The position numbers and the translations under genes were made by a program. The notes under the pieces were generated by a model that made no database searches, was not told the origin of the DNA, and worked only from the letters and a program-made list of their open reading frames with translations. Source: CBDAPE01 sp965198325 (lineage in GTDB: Bacteria > Pseudomonadota > Alphaproteobacteria > UBA828 > JAPUJA01). Taken from it: a stretch of DNA of 64,000 nt. The DNA lies in assembly GCA_965198325.1 (NCBI GenBank), contig CBDAPE010000010.1, positions 39,509 to 103,508 of the forward strand, read 5' to 3'. This document shows positions 26,698-37,801 of this stretch, piece by piece. Every line of letters starts with the position of its first letter. Within the stretch, counting starts at the first letter, position 1.

Positions 26698-27839
26698 TCG
26701 GACAGACGGTTGTATTGCCGCATTACGTCGCGAAGCGCATCGTGACCCAGCCCGACGACCCGGTTGTCATCGCGTCCCACCGTCGTTTCCGAGCCCAAAA
26801 TCGCGTTGATGACCGCCTCGTCGATCGCCTCGACGGTGGCCAGAAAAACCGGGTCGAGGGCTTCGCCGGGAAGGAAGGTCAGCTGCAGGAGACTGGTGTC
26901 GGCCGCCTCGAGAATCTCCCTGGGGGGTGGGAAGGCGTCGGGGTTGGCGGTCGAGAAGGCGAGGAAGATATCGCCCGAATTGTCGCCGGACGGCGTGCCG
27001 GCCCGGCCGATTCCGATCGAGATGCGTTTCGCAATCCGCTCGAGCTGGGTCGAAAGCAGGGGCAAGTCGGTCGCGATTACGGCGATGATCGAGCCTTGTT
27101 CCCGAGACCACAGGATGTCGTCGGTCAGGTGCCGGCCCACGGGAACGCCGAGCACCGTGAACCACGGCCGGATGCCGTGATTGGCCTGGACGAGTGCACC
27201 GATGGTATAGCGTTCGCCATTGAGTTCGACGATCCGGGAGGCGGTTCCCGTGCCGCCCTTGAATTCGTAACAGATCATGCCCGTGCCGCCGCCGACGCTG
27301 CCCTCGGCGATCGGACCGCCCGCGGCGCTCGTCAGCGCCGCAACCGCGTGGGCTTCGGTGACGTGCTGACCGTTCATGTCGTTGAGATGAGAATCGCAGG
27401 TTTCCGCGACGACCGGGAGCGCCCATCCGTATTGGCTGGGCGAATCGCCCTCTCCCCGGGTCATCCAACCCACGACAGCGTGATGCACCAGGCCACAGGA
27501 GTGGGTATTCGTAATGCAGACCGGGCCGTCGAAGAATCCCGCTTCGTCGATCCAGTGGGTGCCCGTCATCTCGCCGTTGCCGTTCATGGAGAAATAGGCC
27601 GCCCAAACCGGCGTGGCCGGCCCGTCGAACCCCCGGGGTAGGATCGCGGTCACCCCCGTGCGGACCGGGCCCCCGCCTACCTTCAGCGCGCCATCACCTT
27701 CGATCAGGGTGGTGTAGCCGACTTCCACATTACCGACGTCGGTGATCGCGTTGGACGGCCCCGTTTCGCCGGGAAAGGGCAGGCCGAGACCGCGGCCCCG
27801 GGCCCGACCGTTGGGTTGATGAGTTCGCGGATCGCTCAT
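26694..27839 (-). CDS. P1-family N-terminal nucleophile aminopeptidase (DmpA/BapA type)
   Basis: The 381-residue self-processing enzyme cleaves N-terminal L- or D-amino acids or beta-peptides. NAITDVGNVEVGYTTL near the start, VCITNTHSCGLVHHAVVGW near 125, EGSVGGGTGMICYEFKGG near 215 and DNSGDIFLAFSTAN near 285 are family hallmarks. The serine in NSGD is expected to become the N-terminal nucleophile after autocleavage. There is no signal peptide, so it acts in the cytosol. It is divergent from the third Rieske gene. Confidence 0.88.
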   Translation of the reverse strand: MSDPRTHQPNGRARGRGLGLPFPGETGPSNAITDVGNVEVGYTTLIEGDGALKVGGGPVRTGVTAILPRGFDGPATPVWAAYFSMNGNGEMTGTHWIDEAGFFDGPVCITNTHSCGLVHHAVVGWMTRGEGDSPSQYGWALPVVAETCDSHLNDMNGQHVTEAHAVAALTSAAGGPIAEGSVGGGTGMICYEFKGGTGTASRIVELNGERYTIGALVQANHGIRPWFTVLGVPVGRHLTDDILWSREQGSIIAVIATDLPLLSTQLERIAKRISIGIGRAGTPSGDNSGDIFLAFSTANPDAFPPPREILEAADTSLLQLTFLPGEALDPVFLATVEAIDEAVINAILGSETTVGRDDNRVVGLGHDALRDVMRQYNRLSD

Positions 27840-27923
27840 GACCGAAAAACCCTAGCACGCTCCAACGGGTGCGTCACCGGCGGGTCGCGCGGCGATGTAT
27901 CCCGGGCCCCGGTGGTCTGCTAG

Positions 27924-27940
27924 GCTCCTGTATACGGAGC
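27924..27940. promoter_or_regulatory. Dyad GCTCC-TGTATAC-GGAGC before the third Rieske gene
   Basis: Perfect 5-bp arms flank a centre containing the palindrome GTATAC, 30 bp before the Rieske start in a 130-bp divergent gap. It could be an operator for the Rieske gene, the peptidase gene, or both. Confidence 0.4.
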
Positions 27941-27969
27941 ATCGTGCGATCTAATCGGGGAGAAGAGAT

Positions 27970-29028
27970 ATGCCGAGCGATAATGGAGCCCACCCCGAGA
28001 CGAATCCGGCGGCCTGGTATACGGACCCGGCGTTTTTCGCCCGGGAGCGCGACGAGGTCTGGGCGCGCAACTGGACCGTGGTCGCGCGCGAGGATCAGCT
28101 CGTCAAACCCGGCGACTTCGCCTGCGACGAGGTGGCCGGCTGGCCGGTCTTCGTGGTGCGCGCGAAGGACGGTGGATTGAGGGCGTTTCATAACGTCTGC
28201 CGGCATCGCGCCGGGCCCGTTCTGCGGGACGCGAGCGGCCATTGCCAGATGCTTCATTGCAGTTATCACGGCTGGACCTACAATCTCGACGGCAAGCTCA
28301 CCATGGCGCCGGGCTTTTCCAAGAGCGCCGATTTCGACCCGGAGGATTTTCACCTCTTCCCGATCCGGGTCGAGAGCTGGAACGGTGTCGTCTGGGTCTG
28401 TCTCGACGAGGGGGCGCCGGCGCTGGCCGACTGGCTGGGCGATATCACCGACGTCGCCAGCCGCTTTCCGCCGGCCACAGAGATGGCCTTCTTCGACGAG
28501 GTCGTCATGGAGGGCGGGGCGAACTGGAAGCTCTACGGAGATAATGGTGTCGAATTCTATCACGGGCCCTTCGTCCATACGGCGCTCAAGGATGCGGTCG
28601 AGCCCAACGGGGCCGTCGCATCGCCCCATCCGAACGGTCGGTTCGTCGGCTTCGAGGTGAAATACGCCCAGTGGGGCGAGCATCCCCCGGGCCCGGGCTA
28701 CTGGATTCTCAAGTTCCCCTGTGTGCTGATCCATTTCACGACCTTCGACTTCAACCTCGAGCAGATCACCCCGCTGGGGCCCGACCGCCTACGACTACGC
28801 CACTGGTTCTGGTTTCCCAAGACGGATGTCGAAGAGCGGGCGGACGCCTGCCGCCAGATCGTCGAGGACTGGCGGCTCACCATGGGCGAGGACATCGGCA
28901 TTTGCAAAGCGGTGCAGCGCAATCTCGAGGCGGGAATCTACAATACCGGGCGGCTTTCACCGGACAAGGAGCCGGGCACGATTTACTATCAGAGCCTCGC
29001 GCGCGAGGCGATGGGCGCCCGCGCTTAG
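27970..29028 (+). CDS. Rieske non-haem iron oxygenase alpha subunit (third in the window)
   Basis: The 352-residue enzyme has Rieske ligands C77 and H79 (CRHRAG) and C97 and H100 (CSYHGW), and an iron site DNGVEFYHGPFVH with H198 and H203. It is shorter than the other two but keeps the C-terminal iron-site region. ATG at 27970 follows GGGGAGAAG. The type fits hydroxylation or demethylation of quaternary amines or aromatic acids. No reductase is adjacent. Confidence 0.88.
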   Translation: MPSDNGAHPETNPAAWYTDPAFFARERDEVWARNWTVVAREDQLVKPGDFACDEVAGWPVFVVRAKDGGLRAFHNVCRHRAGPVLRDASGHCQMLHCSYHGWTYNLDGKLTMAPGFSKSADFDPEDFHLFPIRVESWNGVVWVCLDEGAPALADWLGDITDVASRFPPATEMAFFDEVVMEGGANWKLYGDNGVEFYHGPFVHTALKDAVEPNGAVASPHPNGRFVGFEVKYAQWGEHPPGPGYWILKFPCVLIHFTTFDFNLEQITPLGPDRLRLRHWFWFPKTDVEERADACRQIVEDWRLTMGEDIGICKAVQRNLEAGIYNTGRLSPDKEPGTIYYQSLAREAMGARA

Positions 29029-29055
29029 GGGAGGGGGAGGGTTGGTACGGCGGGC

Positions 29056-32000
29056 CTAACCGCTGGGCTCGACGTTGAAATCGCCGAACACCGGAGCATT
29101 GCCGTTGGATTCGGTCAACACGGTGAAGCCGGCCGTGGAGCTGTCGTCGTCGTAATAGACCGTGCCGGTGGAGTCTTCGACGACGATGTAGGGCGTCGAT
29201 CCGCTGGCCACGCCGGAGTTCGTGCCGGTGAACGAATCGGAAATCTCGAAGAAGTTCGTGTTTTCCGTGAGCGTGCCGTTGAAGCCGAACGCGCTCGACA
29301 GGAATAACTTGTCCGTGCCGGTCGTGAAATCGAGCATCATGTTGTGCAGATTGGCATCGAGCGTGACCGCCGTATTCGTCGCGATCGCAACGCCATCGGA
29401 AATCGCGTTGAACTGAACCGTATCGGTGCCGGTCCCGCCCTGGAAAACATTGATGCCGTCGTCGCCGTCCATGCTGTCGTTGCCGCTGTCGCCGACCAGA
29501 ATGTCATTACCGGTATCGCCCGTGATCGTGGCGCTCGACGAGTGGAAGACGGTGACCGTTGCCGTATCCGTGCCGCCATTGCCGTCGGTGGTCGTGTAGT
29601 CGAAGCTGCCGGAGCTATCGGCCGCGCCGATCGTGACGTCGATGTTCGAGCCGTTGATCACGGCCGTCAGGCCGCTTTGACTGCCGACCGCCGAAATGCC
29701 CAGCGTGTCGCCGTCGAAGGCCTTGTCGTTGGTGAGGAACGCGGTCTTGGCGATCGACACGTTCGAGGTCGAGTCGATCCGGACCGTGTCGTCGACGCCG
29801 CCCGGCGCGATGTTGATGTCGGTATCGACCAGGAGGTTGGCGCTTTCGTTCGAGAGGTGGCGGTAGTTCTGGCCGTTGCCGATCGGATCGTTGACCGTTC
29901 CGTTGTCGGTCCAGTAGGCCGCCGAATCCGTGAGGGTCACCGTATCGGCCGTATCGCCATCGACGACCAGGGTCGGGCCGGAGAAGTTGTTGGGCACGAC
30001 GCTGTCGGTGAGGTTGAGCAGATCGAGCTTGCCCAGGGACAGGCTGTCGCTGCCTGAGCCGGCGACCAGATTGATCGCTTCGAAATTCTGGTAGAGCGAG
30101 TAGAACGCGGTCTGATTGACGGTCGTCAGGTTCAGGCTGGTGCCGGCACCGCCGACCTGCAGGGTATCGAAACCCTCGCCGCCATCGACCCGGCTCACGT
30201 CGTTCGCATCGAAGACGAGAAGGTCGTTGCCGCTTGCGCCCAGCAGAACGTCGTCGCCCGCGCCGCCATCGAGGCTGTCATTGCCCTGCTGCCCGATCAG
30301 GACATTGTCGCCCGCATTGCCGGTCAGGGTGTCGTCGCCGGAAGTCCCCTCGAAATCCACGGCGTTCGAGAGATTGGAGCCGAATACGACGAAAGCCGCG
30401 CCCTCGCCGTTGCTCCCCCCTGGTGCCTCAGAGCCGACCGCGCCGACCAGGACATCGTCGTAGCCGTCGCCGTTGACGTCACCCGCGTTGCTGACGGAAA
30501 CCCCTGTGTAGTCGTTGCCATCGGTGCCGTTGATCATGAACCCGTTGGCGCCCTGGATCGCGCTCGCATTGATCGGCGAGGTGATCGCCTGGTCGGTGCC
30601 GAACAGCACGAAGGCCTGGCCGGTCGTCGTGACGTTGTCCTTGCTTCCCGTAAACGCCCCGACGACGATGTCGTCGAGACCGTCGCCGTTGACATCTCCG
30701 GCCGAGCTCACGGCATTGCCGAGACGATCGAGCGGGTCGATTCCCTCGAGGATGAACCCGTTCGTGCCGTCGAGCGTGGAGAGGTTGAAATCGGCGGCAA
30801 AGGGCGAGGCCCCTGCCTGGCCGAACACGACATAGGCTTCGCCGGCCTGATTGTTGCTGTTGGGATCGGCAAGGCGGGCACCGATGATGACGTCGGCGAG
30901 GCCATCGCCGTTGAAATCGCCCGCGGATTTCACGGAAACGCCGGCCAGATCACCGTTTGCGATGCCGTGCATGGCGAAGCCGACCGTGCCGTTGCCGCCG
31001 CCCGCACCTTCGAGCAGATCGACGTCGATGACCGACGGGAAGCCCGTGCTGTCGCCGTAGATGACGTAGACCTCGCCGACATAGCCGACGCCCGCAACCG
31101 CGCCGCGCGAGGCGCCGACGAGCAGATCGTCGAGGCCGTCACCATTGATGTCGCCGGCGTTGGCCACCGACGTGCCGGCGTTTTCGGTCGCGCCGACGCC
31201 TTCGACGGTGAAGCCGTTCGTGCCGTTCAGCGTCGAAATATCGAAGTTCGAGCCGAAGCTGCTCGTGGAGCCGAAGATCACGTAGGTTTCGCCGGCCTGG
31301 CTTTCGGCGTCGGAATTGGTCGCATCCTCGGCGCCGATGATGAGGTCGTCGAGCCCGTCGCCGTTGAGGTCGCCGCCGCCGCCAACCGCCGAGCCGCCTT
31401 GGCTGTCCGTGCCGAATCCGGAAATCTCGAAGCCGTTGGTCCCGTTCAGCGCGGACAGATTGATCGTTGCGCTGAATCCCGAGCTTGAGCCGAAGACGAC
31501 GTAGGCTTCGCCGTCGTCGTCGTTTGCATTGGACGCGCCGATGATGAGGTCGGCGTGGCCGTCGCCGTTGATGTCGCCCGCAGCCGATACGGCGTCGCCC
31601 GACTGATCGCCCTGGACGATACCGAGGATCTCGAAGCCGTTGTTGCCGTCGAGATTAGCCAGATTCACGGGGTCGGTAATCCCGCCCGCATTGCCGAATA
31701 CGACGTAGCTCGCGCCGACATCGAGGGTGCTGGAGTTGTCGGCCTTGTAGGCGCCAATCAGGATATCGTCGATCCCGTCGCCGTTGACGTCGCCAAGGTT
31801 GCTGACCGAGCTCCCGGCCCCGTCTCCCGGGGCGTCGCCCTCGGCCGCGAAGCCGTTGCTGCCGTCGAGCGCGTCGGTGGAAATCTCATCGAAAAGGTCG
31901 TTTACCGTAATCGTGATCTGGCTCGAGGCCGTCGCACCGCTCGGGTCGGCGGCCGTAATCGTCAGCGTGACGCTCGTTTCGTTCTCGAAGTCAAAGGCCT

Positions 32001-34847
32001 GACCGGCCTTCAGTTTGATCGTCTGACCCGAAACTTCGAAGCGCGTATCGCCCGCATCGGCGTCGTTCGTGACCGTGAAGGTGTGCGTGTCGGTCGTGTC
32101 GCCGTCGGTGACGCTGTCGATCGTGCCGAGCGTCGCGCCCTCGTCGTTCTCGGCGACTGAGGCCGGCACACCGCTGATCGTGACCGCCGTCGGCGCGTCG
32201 TTCGCGCCCGTCACCGTCGTGGTCACGGTCCCCTGGTCGGCGCCGCCGTTGCCGTCGGTAATCGTGTAGTCGAACGCATCGGTCGTCGTCTCGCCGGCCG
32301 CCAGCGCATCCAGCGTCGCCGACCCATCGGGGTTGTAGGAGACGTTGCCGTCCGTTCCCAGCGCGACGGCCGCACCCTTCGTGCTCGCCGCATCGACCGA
32401 ACTGATGCTCAAGGTGTCGGTCGTATCCGGTTCGCTGTCGTTCGCGAGCAGGGTGGTGCCGCTGATCGCGATCGCGCCGCCGTCTTCCGTGGCGCTGCCT
32501 TGTGCATCGTCGCCCGCCGTTGGCCCGTCGTTTACGCCCGTGATCGTCACGCTCACGGTCGTGCCGTCGGTCCCGCCGTTGCCGTCGGTGATCGAGTAGC
32601 TGTAGCTGTCGGAGGTCGTCTCGCCCAGAGCCAGGCTCTGGAACAGAGCGCCCGGGTCGTAGGAGACGTTGCCGTCGGTCCCGAACGACACGGCCGCACC
32701 GGCGGTGCTGGCGGCATCGACACCGGCGATGCTCAGCGAATCGGACACGTCCACGTCGCTGTCGTTGGCCAGCAGCGTTGCGCCGGTGACCGCGACCGCG
32801 CCGCCGTCCTCCGTCACGCTCGCGTGGCTGTCGCCGGCTGCGACGGGCGCGTCGTTGACGCCGGTCACCGTCATGGTCACGGTCGCGCTGTCGGTGCCGC
32901 CCTGGCCGTCGGTGATCGTGTAGCTGAAGGTATCGGCCGTGGTCTGGCCGGCGGCCAGGCCCTGGAGCGTTGCCGCGGCGGTGGGATCGTAGGCCACCGA
33001 TCCATCCGACAGCAGGCTGACCGCCGCGCCGAGCGTGCTCGTCGCGCTGACGCTTGTTACGCTCAGCGTATCGTTGGTATCGGGATCGCTGTCGTTGGCA
33101 AGGCAATTGCCCGATTTGACGGTGTCCTCGTTGGTGCTGTCGGAATCATCGGCCGCAACCGGCGCATCGTTGACACCCGTGACCGTCACGGTGACGGTCG
33201 CGGTGTCGGCGCCGCCCTGGCCGTCGGCGATCGTGTAATCGAAGGTATCGGTCGTGGTCTCGCCGGCCGCCAGCGCGTTGAGCGCCGCGGCGCCGGTGGG
33301 ATCGTAGGTGAAATCGTTCCCGACACCCGCGCTGACCGCCGCGCCGGCCGTGCTCGTGGCGGGAAGGCTGATACTCAGCCCATCGCCGTCGGCATCGGCA
33401 TCGTTGTCCAGCAGGTCGCCGGAGACCGTGCTGTCCTCCGTGGTCGAGGCGCTGTCGTCGCCGGAGACCGGCGGTGTGTTGGGCGGCGGTGGGGGCGGCG
33501 CATCCGCGTCGTCGTTACCGCTATCGCTGCTGCTTGTGGTGGACCCGGTCGGTGCCGACGCAGGCGCCGCGACCGGGGCGGTAAAGACCGGAGGCGCCAC
33601 CACCGGCGGGGCAACGACCGGCGCCGCCACGACGGGTGCTGCGACGACAGGCGCCGCGACGACTTCGGGCTCGGCCACGGGGCCCGCTTCGGGTGCGATT
33701 TCGGCGAGTTCCTCGGCAACGGCTTCCATCTCGGCTTCGGTGACGGCCTCGCCCTCGCCTTCGCCCTCTCCTTCGCCCTCGCCCTCGCCCTCGGCAGCGG
33801 CCTCGCCCTCGCCGCCGCCGCTGGACTCGCGCCGATCATCGTCCATCGTGCGGTTTTCGGGCGGCGGCAGAGCCACCATGGCGCTGCCGAAGGCCTGCTC
33901 GAGCTCGGCCGTCGAGAGCATGGTCGGCGTGGAGGGCGCCTGATTCCAGCTATAGACCGACGTCGTCGCGCCGGCCGAGTTCAGGATCTGCTGGCCGCCG
34001 CAGTTCCAGACGATGACTTCGCCGACATAGCCGTCTTCCTGCGCCAGCAGGCTGATCCGGTTTTCCTCGCCTTCGGCTGCAGCCTCGCCCGCAACCTTGG
34101 TGCCCCGAATGCCAAGAGTCGTCATCGGGGTCTCCACCAGCATGCCGTCGGGGTTGTTCGCCGCGATCTCGCCGCTGACGAAAACGAAGACGCCCTCGAG
34201 GATCGAGAAGCTTGAAGAGCCGTTGGCGGTCACCGGATCGTAGATCAGCTCGTCCAGGACCATGCGGTCGTTGTCGGCCAGGGAGAAGCTGGATTCGTCG
34301 AGGAAGATGATGCCAACCGCCGAGTCCTCGCCGGTACTCAAGACGTCGCCCATGTAGACGTCGTCGTCCTGGCCCAGAGACACGAGCTGGCCGTCGGTCC
34401 GAAGCGCGGTAACGTCGCCTGAGATGGTATCGATCCGGCCGATCGGCTCGGGCGAAAGTCCGGGCTCCGACTGGGCATATTGTCCCGGAGCCCGCGGGCC
34501 AGCGAGTTTTTCGACAAGCTCGGGCTTCAGCCGGGCGCCGCCCGGGCTCTCGAGGATCGGCGGGGCTTCGGTATTGAAAAATTGAGGACGAGGATTTCCC
34601 CGCCGTCGGGTGTTTCGAGGACGAGGTCGCTGCCGGAGCGGACGTAGTCGGACTTGAGCAGAGCATCGACATTTGGGAGGACAAGCCGGTCCGCGGTGGT
34701 CGCATCGAGCACAACGATATCGACCGCGTGGCTCGGCAGGGGCAGCGAGTCGACGGCTCCCAGATCAAATAGAGGATCGCCGCCGATGCTCTCCGGCATC
34801 CACGTTCCAAAATCGAGCGACGGATCGGTTTTACCGTCGAGGCTCAC
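29056..34847 (-). pseudogene. Giant secreted repeat protein: FecR-like, VCBS, cadherin-like, seven FG-GAP and RTX repeats; one frameshift
   Basis: Read through one frameshift this encodes about 1,930 residues. GTG 34847 follows AGGGAG. The frame breaks at a run of five A (34577-34581); a sixth gives ILVLNFFNTEAPPILE and joins the parts. Order: N-terminal adhesin-type region; FecR-like domain (GDVLSTGEDSAVGIIF, LVETPMTTLGIRGTKV); a Glu-Gly repeat tract and Pro/Val-rich linker; four VCBS/tandem-95 repeats (GVNDAPVAADDS type); a cadherin-like domain; seven FG-GAP repeats with DVNGDGxDDILIGA calcium loops, enough for one seven-bladed propeller; RTX nonapeptides (GNDSLDGGAGDDVLLG); another VCBS-like unit; and a calcium-binding tail. 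There is no Sec signal, so type I secretion by a C-terminal signal is expected. A role in adhesion or surface attachment is inference. Starting at 34383 would still give 1,775 residues. Confidence 0.82.
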
Positions 34848-35276
34848 CGATTCTCCCTTTCATTAGCCGGCTCAACGTCCTGAATCAGGTCCACGATGCC
34901 CGTAATATCCAGCCTGCGTTGGGAGCTGGATAAAATTCACTCATAGAAACAACGGCTCACGCGACCTTCAAGGCATCGATGGAGCAAGAAACAAAAGATA
35001 CACTATTGCAATAAATCAATAAAGTTAATGGCATGGTTTAAATTTGGTAAACGTACTGGTCCGAGCTCCATTATGGTAAACCATTTGGACGAATAGATAA
35101 TATGACGGCGGTCACACTCCGAACCAGCGCCGTTTGACGCAATTAGTTTCTATTCTTTGAAAGTAGAACCGGCCCCGATATTCGCAAGTCGCAGTATTCG
35201 TCGGTACGACCGATGGGAAAATCATGCTCGGCAACGAGAGTTCGAGCGAAATCGGGTGCGCCTGACTGCCGCCGGA
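34848..35276. other. AT-rich intergenic region upstream of the giant protein gene
   Basis: This 429-bp stretch lies between the giant gene and the stop of the flavoprotein gene (both minus strand). It has no gene I can support. It is much more AT-rich than the rest, especially 34970-35110, and should hold the promoter of the giant gene. Two TGGTAAAC repeats lie inside it (listed separately). Confidence 0.5.
35036..35085. promoter_or_regulatory. TGGTAAAC direct repeats with inverted arms
   Basis: TGGTAAAC occurs at 35045-35052 and 35074-35081, 29 bp apart. The first is half of GTTTA-TAAAC (35036-35052), and the second of ATGGTAAACCAT. They are about 200 bp upstream of the giant gene start. 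A regulator-bound enhancer or operator pair is plausible. Confidence 0.35.
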
Positions 35277-37721
35277 TCAGGCTCGCGGCCGTTTGTTGTC
35301 GGGGTCGTAGAGCGCTCTGGTGTGGGCCTGGGCCGGATACAGCCGTTGGCGGACCTCGATTTCGAACTGCCCGGCGCCGAGCCAATCGTCGTCGATCCCT
35401 GCATCGTCCTTGAGCCGCCCGATCCCGATATAGCGCCCCACCGTGTAGCCGTAACCGCCGGTCGAGATATAACCCATGATCGCGCCGTCGCGGTGGATCG
35501 TCTCGCCGCCGATCAGGATGGCCTTGGCGTCGTCGACCGTGAAGCTCAGCAAGCGCCGGGTCAGCGGCGCCTCCCGCTGGGCCTCGAGAGCGGCCCGGCC
35601 GATGAAGTCGCCGGCCTTCTTGAACGAAACGGCGAAGCCGGGACCGGCCTCCAAGGGGGTTACGTCGGGCGAGAGATCGCCCGGAAAGACGTAATTGCCC
35701 TTCTCCAGGCGCAGCGCGTTGATCGCGCGGTATCCGGCGTCGGAAAGGCCAAGACCTTCGCCACAGGCTTTCAACGCATCGTAGACCGTGACCATGTAGT
35801 CCGTCGGCACGTGCAGCTCCCAGCCCAGCTCGCCCATCATGTTGAGCCGGATCGCCCGGCACGGCGCTCCCGCGACGTAGATCTCTCTCACCGAGCCCGT
35901 TGGGGCCGCCGCGTTCGAGAAATCCCCTTCGCCGGCCGCCGTCAAGAGATCCCGAGCCCGGGGGCCGATGGCGGCGAGCACGCCGAAGCCCGAGGACACG
36001 TCCAGGATCGAGGCGTTCGCGCCGGCGCTCAAATTACGCTCTATATGGCTGTAATCCCGCTGCGCCTGGCCCGTGCCGGTCACGATGTAGAACGTCGTCT
36101 CATCGAGGCGCGAGACCGTCAGATCGGCCTCGATCCCGCCCCGCCGGTTGAGCAGCTGGGTGTAGGTGACCCGGCCGGGCGCCTTGCCCACGTTGCCGGC
36201 GCAGATTCGCTGAAGCTCGACTTCCGCGTCGGCGCCCACCACCATGAACTTGCCGAACGACGACATGTCGAAGAGCGCGACGGCCTCGCGGGCCGCCGTG
36301 GCTTCGGCGCCGACCGGGTCGAACCAGTTGGGGTTGGCCAGATCGTTGTCGTCGAGGGGCTCCATGCCGGCCGGCGCGAACCAGTTGGGCCGCTCCCAGC
36401 CGTATTTTTGGCCGAAGCAGGCGCCATTGGCCGCGAGCCGGCCGTAGATGGCGCTCCGCCGCAGCGGCCGTCCGGCCGTGTATTCATTGAACGGCCAGTG
36501 GAACGTGAAATGCTCGGCTACCAGTTCGAGGGTCCGTTCGCGGGTCTGGACCTCTGAGCCGTAGAACGGCGCGAAGCGCCGGATATCGAAGATGCCGAGA
36601 TCGTAGGGCGGCTCGCCGCCGATGATCCATTCGGCCAGCGCTTCGCCGGCGCCGCCGCCCGCGCCGATGCCCGAGGCGTTGAAACCGGCCGCAACGTAAA
36701 AATTCCGCTGCTCCGGGCTCTCGCCGAGGATGAACAGGCCATCCGGCGTGAAGGCTTCGACCCCGTTTATGAGTTGGCGAATTCCCATGCCACCAAGCGC
36801 GGGCAGACGATAGGTCAGGGTTTCCATCCAGGGTCCGAAGTGATCCCAGTCTTCCTCATGCAGATGATAGCCGTCGTCATAGGGGATGGGGTTCGGCAAA
36901 TAGGGGATCGGATTGGTTTCTGCGACACCGGCCATCCAGCCGCCGACGTCCGGGATCAGGTAGGTGACATTGTCGACGTCCCGCACGCCAGGGCGATTTT
37001 CCGCCATATTCTCCTGTTTTTCCGTGACCATGTAGAAATGGTGGCAGGGCTGGAGTGGGATCTTGGCGCCGACCATGGCGCCGATTTCCCGGGCCCAGAT
37101 GCCCGCGCAGTTGACCACGATGTCGCAGGCGATCGGGCCGCGATCGGTCTCGACACCGGTGATCTTGCCGTTCCTGCGGGTGATGCCCGTGACGCGCGCG
37201 TGATCGCAGATCGTGGCACCATAGGCCCGGGCGCCCTTGACGAGCGCCTGGACGAGATCGCTCGGGTTGGCTTGGCCGTCGGTCGGGGTGTAGGCGACGG
37301 AATCGATGTCGTCGACCACCATGCCCGGCACCATGTCGGCCGCCTCCCTGGGCGAAATCAGCCGAATCTCATGGCCCATGGCAGCGGCTTCCGTCGCCAT
37401 GCGTTCGAACTCCACCCGCCGCTCGGGCCGCTTGGCGAGACGGAGCACACCGGTCTCGTGAAAGCCGGTAGCCTGGCCGGTTTCCACCTCGAGCCCGGCA
37501 TAGAGATCGACCGAATTACTGGAGAGCCGGGTGTAGGTGGGGTGCGAGCGGATGCGGCTCGTCGCACCGCAGGCATGCCAGGTTGATCCAGACGTGGGCT
37601 CGTTCTTCTCCAGGACAACGATGTCCGTCCAGCCAAGGCGGGCGAGATGATAGGCGGTGCTGCAGCCGACTATTCCGCCACCGATGACGACGACCCGGGC
37701 CTGCGATGGAAATCCTGCCAT
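35277..37721 (-). CDS. Dimethylglycine/sarcosine dehydrogenase-like flavoprotein (DAO + GcvT domains)
   Basis: The 814-residue two-domain enzyme has an N-terminal FAD domain (VVVIGGGIVGCSTAYHLARLG at residues 9-29) and the covalent-FAD motif TSGSTWHACG near 50, whose His is the attachment site in DMGDH. The FAD domain reaches about residue 390. The C-terminal half is a GcvT/aminomethyltransferase domain that takes the methyl group as methylene-tetrahydrofolate (LFDMSSFGKFMVVG, MMGELGWELHVP). Family reaction: oxidative demethylation of dimethylglycine or sarcosine. This fits with the Rieske enzymes, which could feed it from betaine-type substrates, and with the MTHFR-like gene later. ATG 37721 has a GntR-like dyad at 37738-37755 just upstream. 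Confidence 0.9.
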   Translation of the reverse strand: MAGFPSQARVVVIGGGIVGCSTAYHLARLGWTDIVVLEKNEPTSGSTWHACGATSRIRSHPTYTRLSSNSVDLYAGLEVETGQATGFHETGVLRLAKRPERRVEFERMATEAAAMGHEIRLISPREAADMVPGMVVDDIDSVAYTPTDGQANPSDLVQALVKGARAYGATICDHARVTGITRRNGKITGVETDRGPIACDIVVNCAGIWAREIGAMVGAKIPLQPCHHFYMVTEKQENMAENRPGVRDVDNVTYLIPDVGGWMAGVAETNPIPYLPNPIPYDDGYHLHEEDWDHFGPWMETLTYRLPALGGMGIRQLINGVEAFTPDGLFILGESPEQRNFYVAAGFNASGIGAGGGAGEALAEWIIGGEPPYDLGIFDIRRFAPFYGSEVQTRERTLELVAEHFTFHWPFNEYTAGRPLRRSAIYGRLAANGACFGQKYGWERPNWFAPAGMEPLDDNDLANPNWFDPVGAEATAAREAVALFDMSSFGKFMVVGADAEVELQRICAGNVGKAPGRVTYTQLLNRRGGIEADLTVSRLDETTFYIVTGTGQAQRDYSHIERNLSAGANASILDVSSGFGVLAAIGPRARDLLTAAGEGDFSNAAAPTGSVREIYVAGAPCRAIRLNMMGELGWELHVPTDYMVTVYDALKACGEGLGLSDAGYRAINALRLEKGNYVFPGDLSPDVTPLEAGPGFAVSFKKAGDFIGRAALEAQREAPLTRRLLSFTVDDAKAILIGGETIHRDGAIMGYISTGGYGYTVGRYIGIGRLKDDAGIDDDWLGAGQFEIEVRQRLYPAQAHTRALYDPDNKRPRA

Positions 37722-37737
37722 GACTGATATCTGCGTG

Positions 37738-37755
37738 TTTTGGTCCGTACCAGTT
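37738..37755. promoter_or_regulatory. Candidate GntR-type operator, copy 1
   Basis: Read on the minus strand it is AACTGGT-ACGG-ACCAAAA, 17 bp upstream of the flavoprotein start. The TGGT-N4-ACCA dyad resembles FadR/GntR-family sites (AACTGGTCNGACCAGTT). A matching copy at 39227-39244 has 14 of 18 identical positions. At this position it could block transcription or translation start. Confidence 0.55.
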
Positions 37756-37801
37756 TATCTTGACCGAACCTAGCGTAAGCTCAGGCTCTGTGCAACGCGA
37801 T

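Noticed and set aside
29680..33400. Repeated DNA in the giant gene as tandem mobile DNA
   Set aside because: The repeats are protein domains (VCBS, FG-GAP) in one frame and differ in DNA sequence.
33745..33800. CTCGCC-type microsatellite as a possible repeat array or CRISPR
   Set aside because: It encodes the Glu-Gly tract inside the giant gene; there are no spacers.
34383..34383. Start of the giant protein at 34383
   Set aside because: FecR-like sequence continues upstream in the same frame and joins, after one base correction, a region with a good GTG start and ribosome site at 34847.
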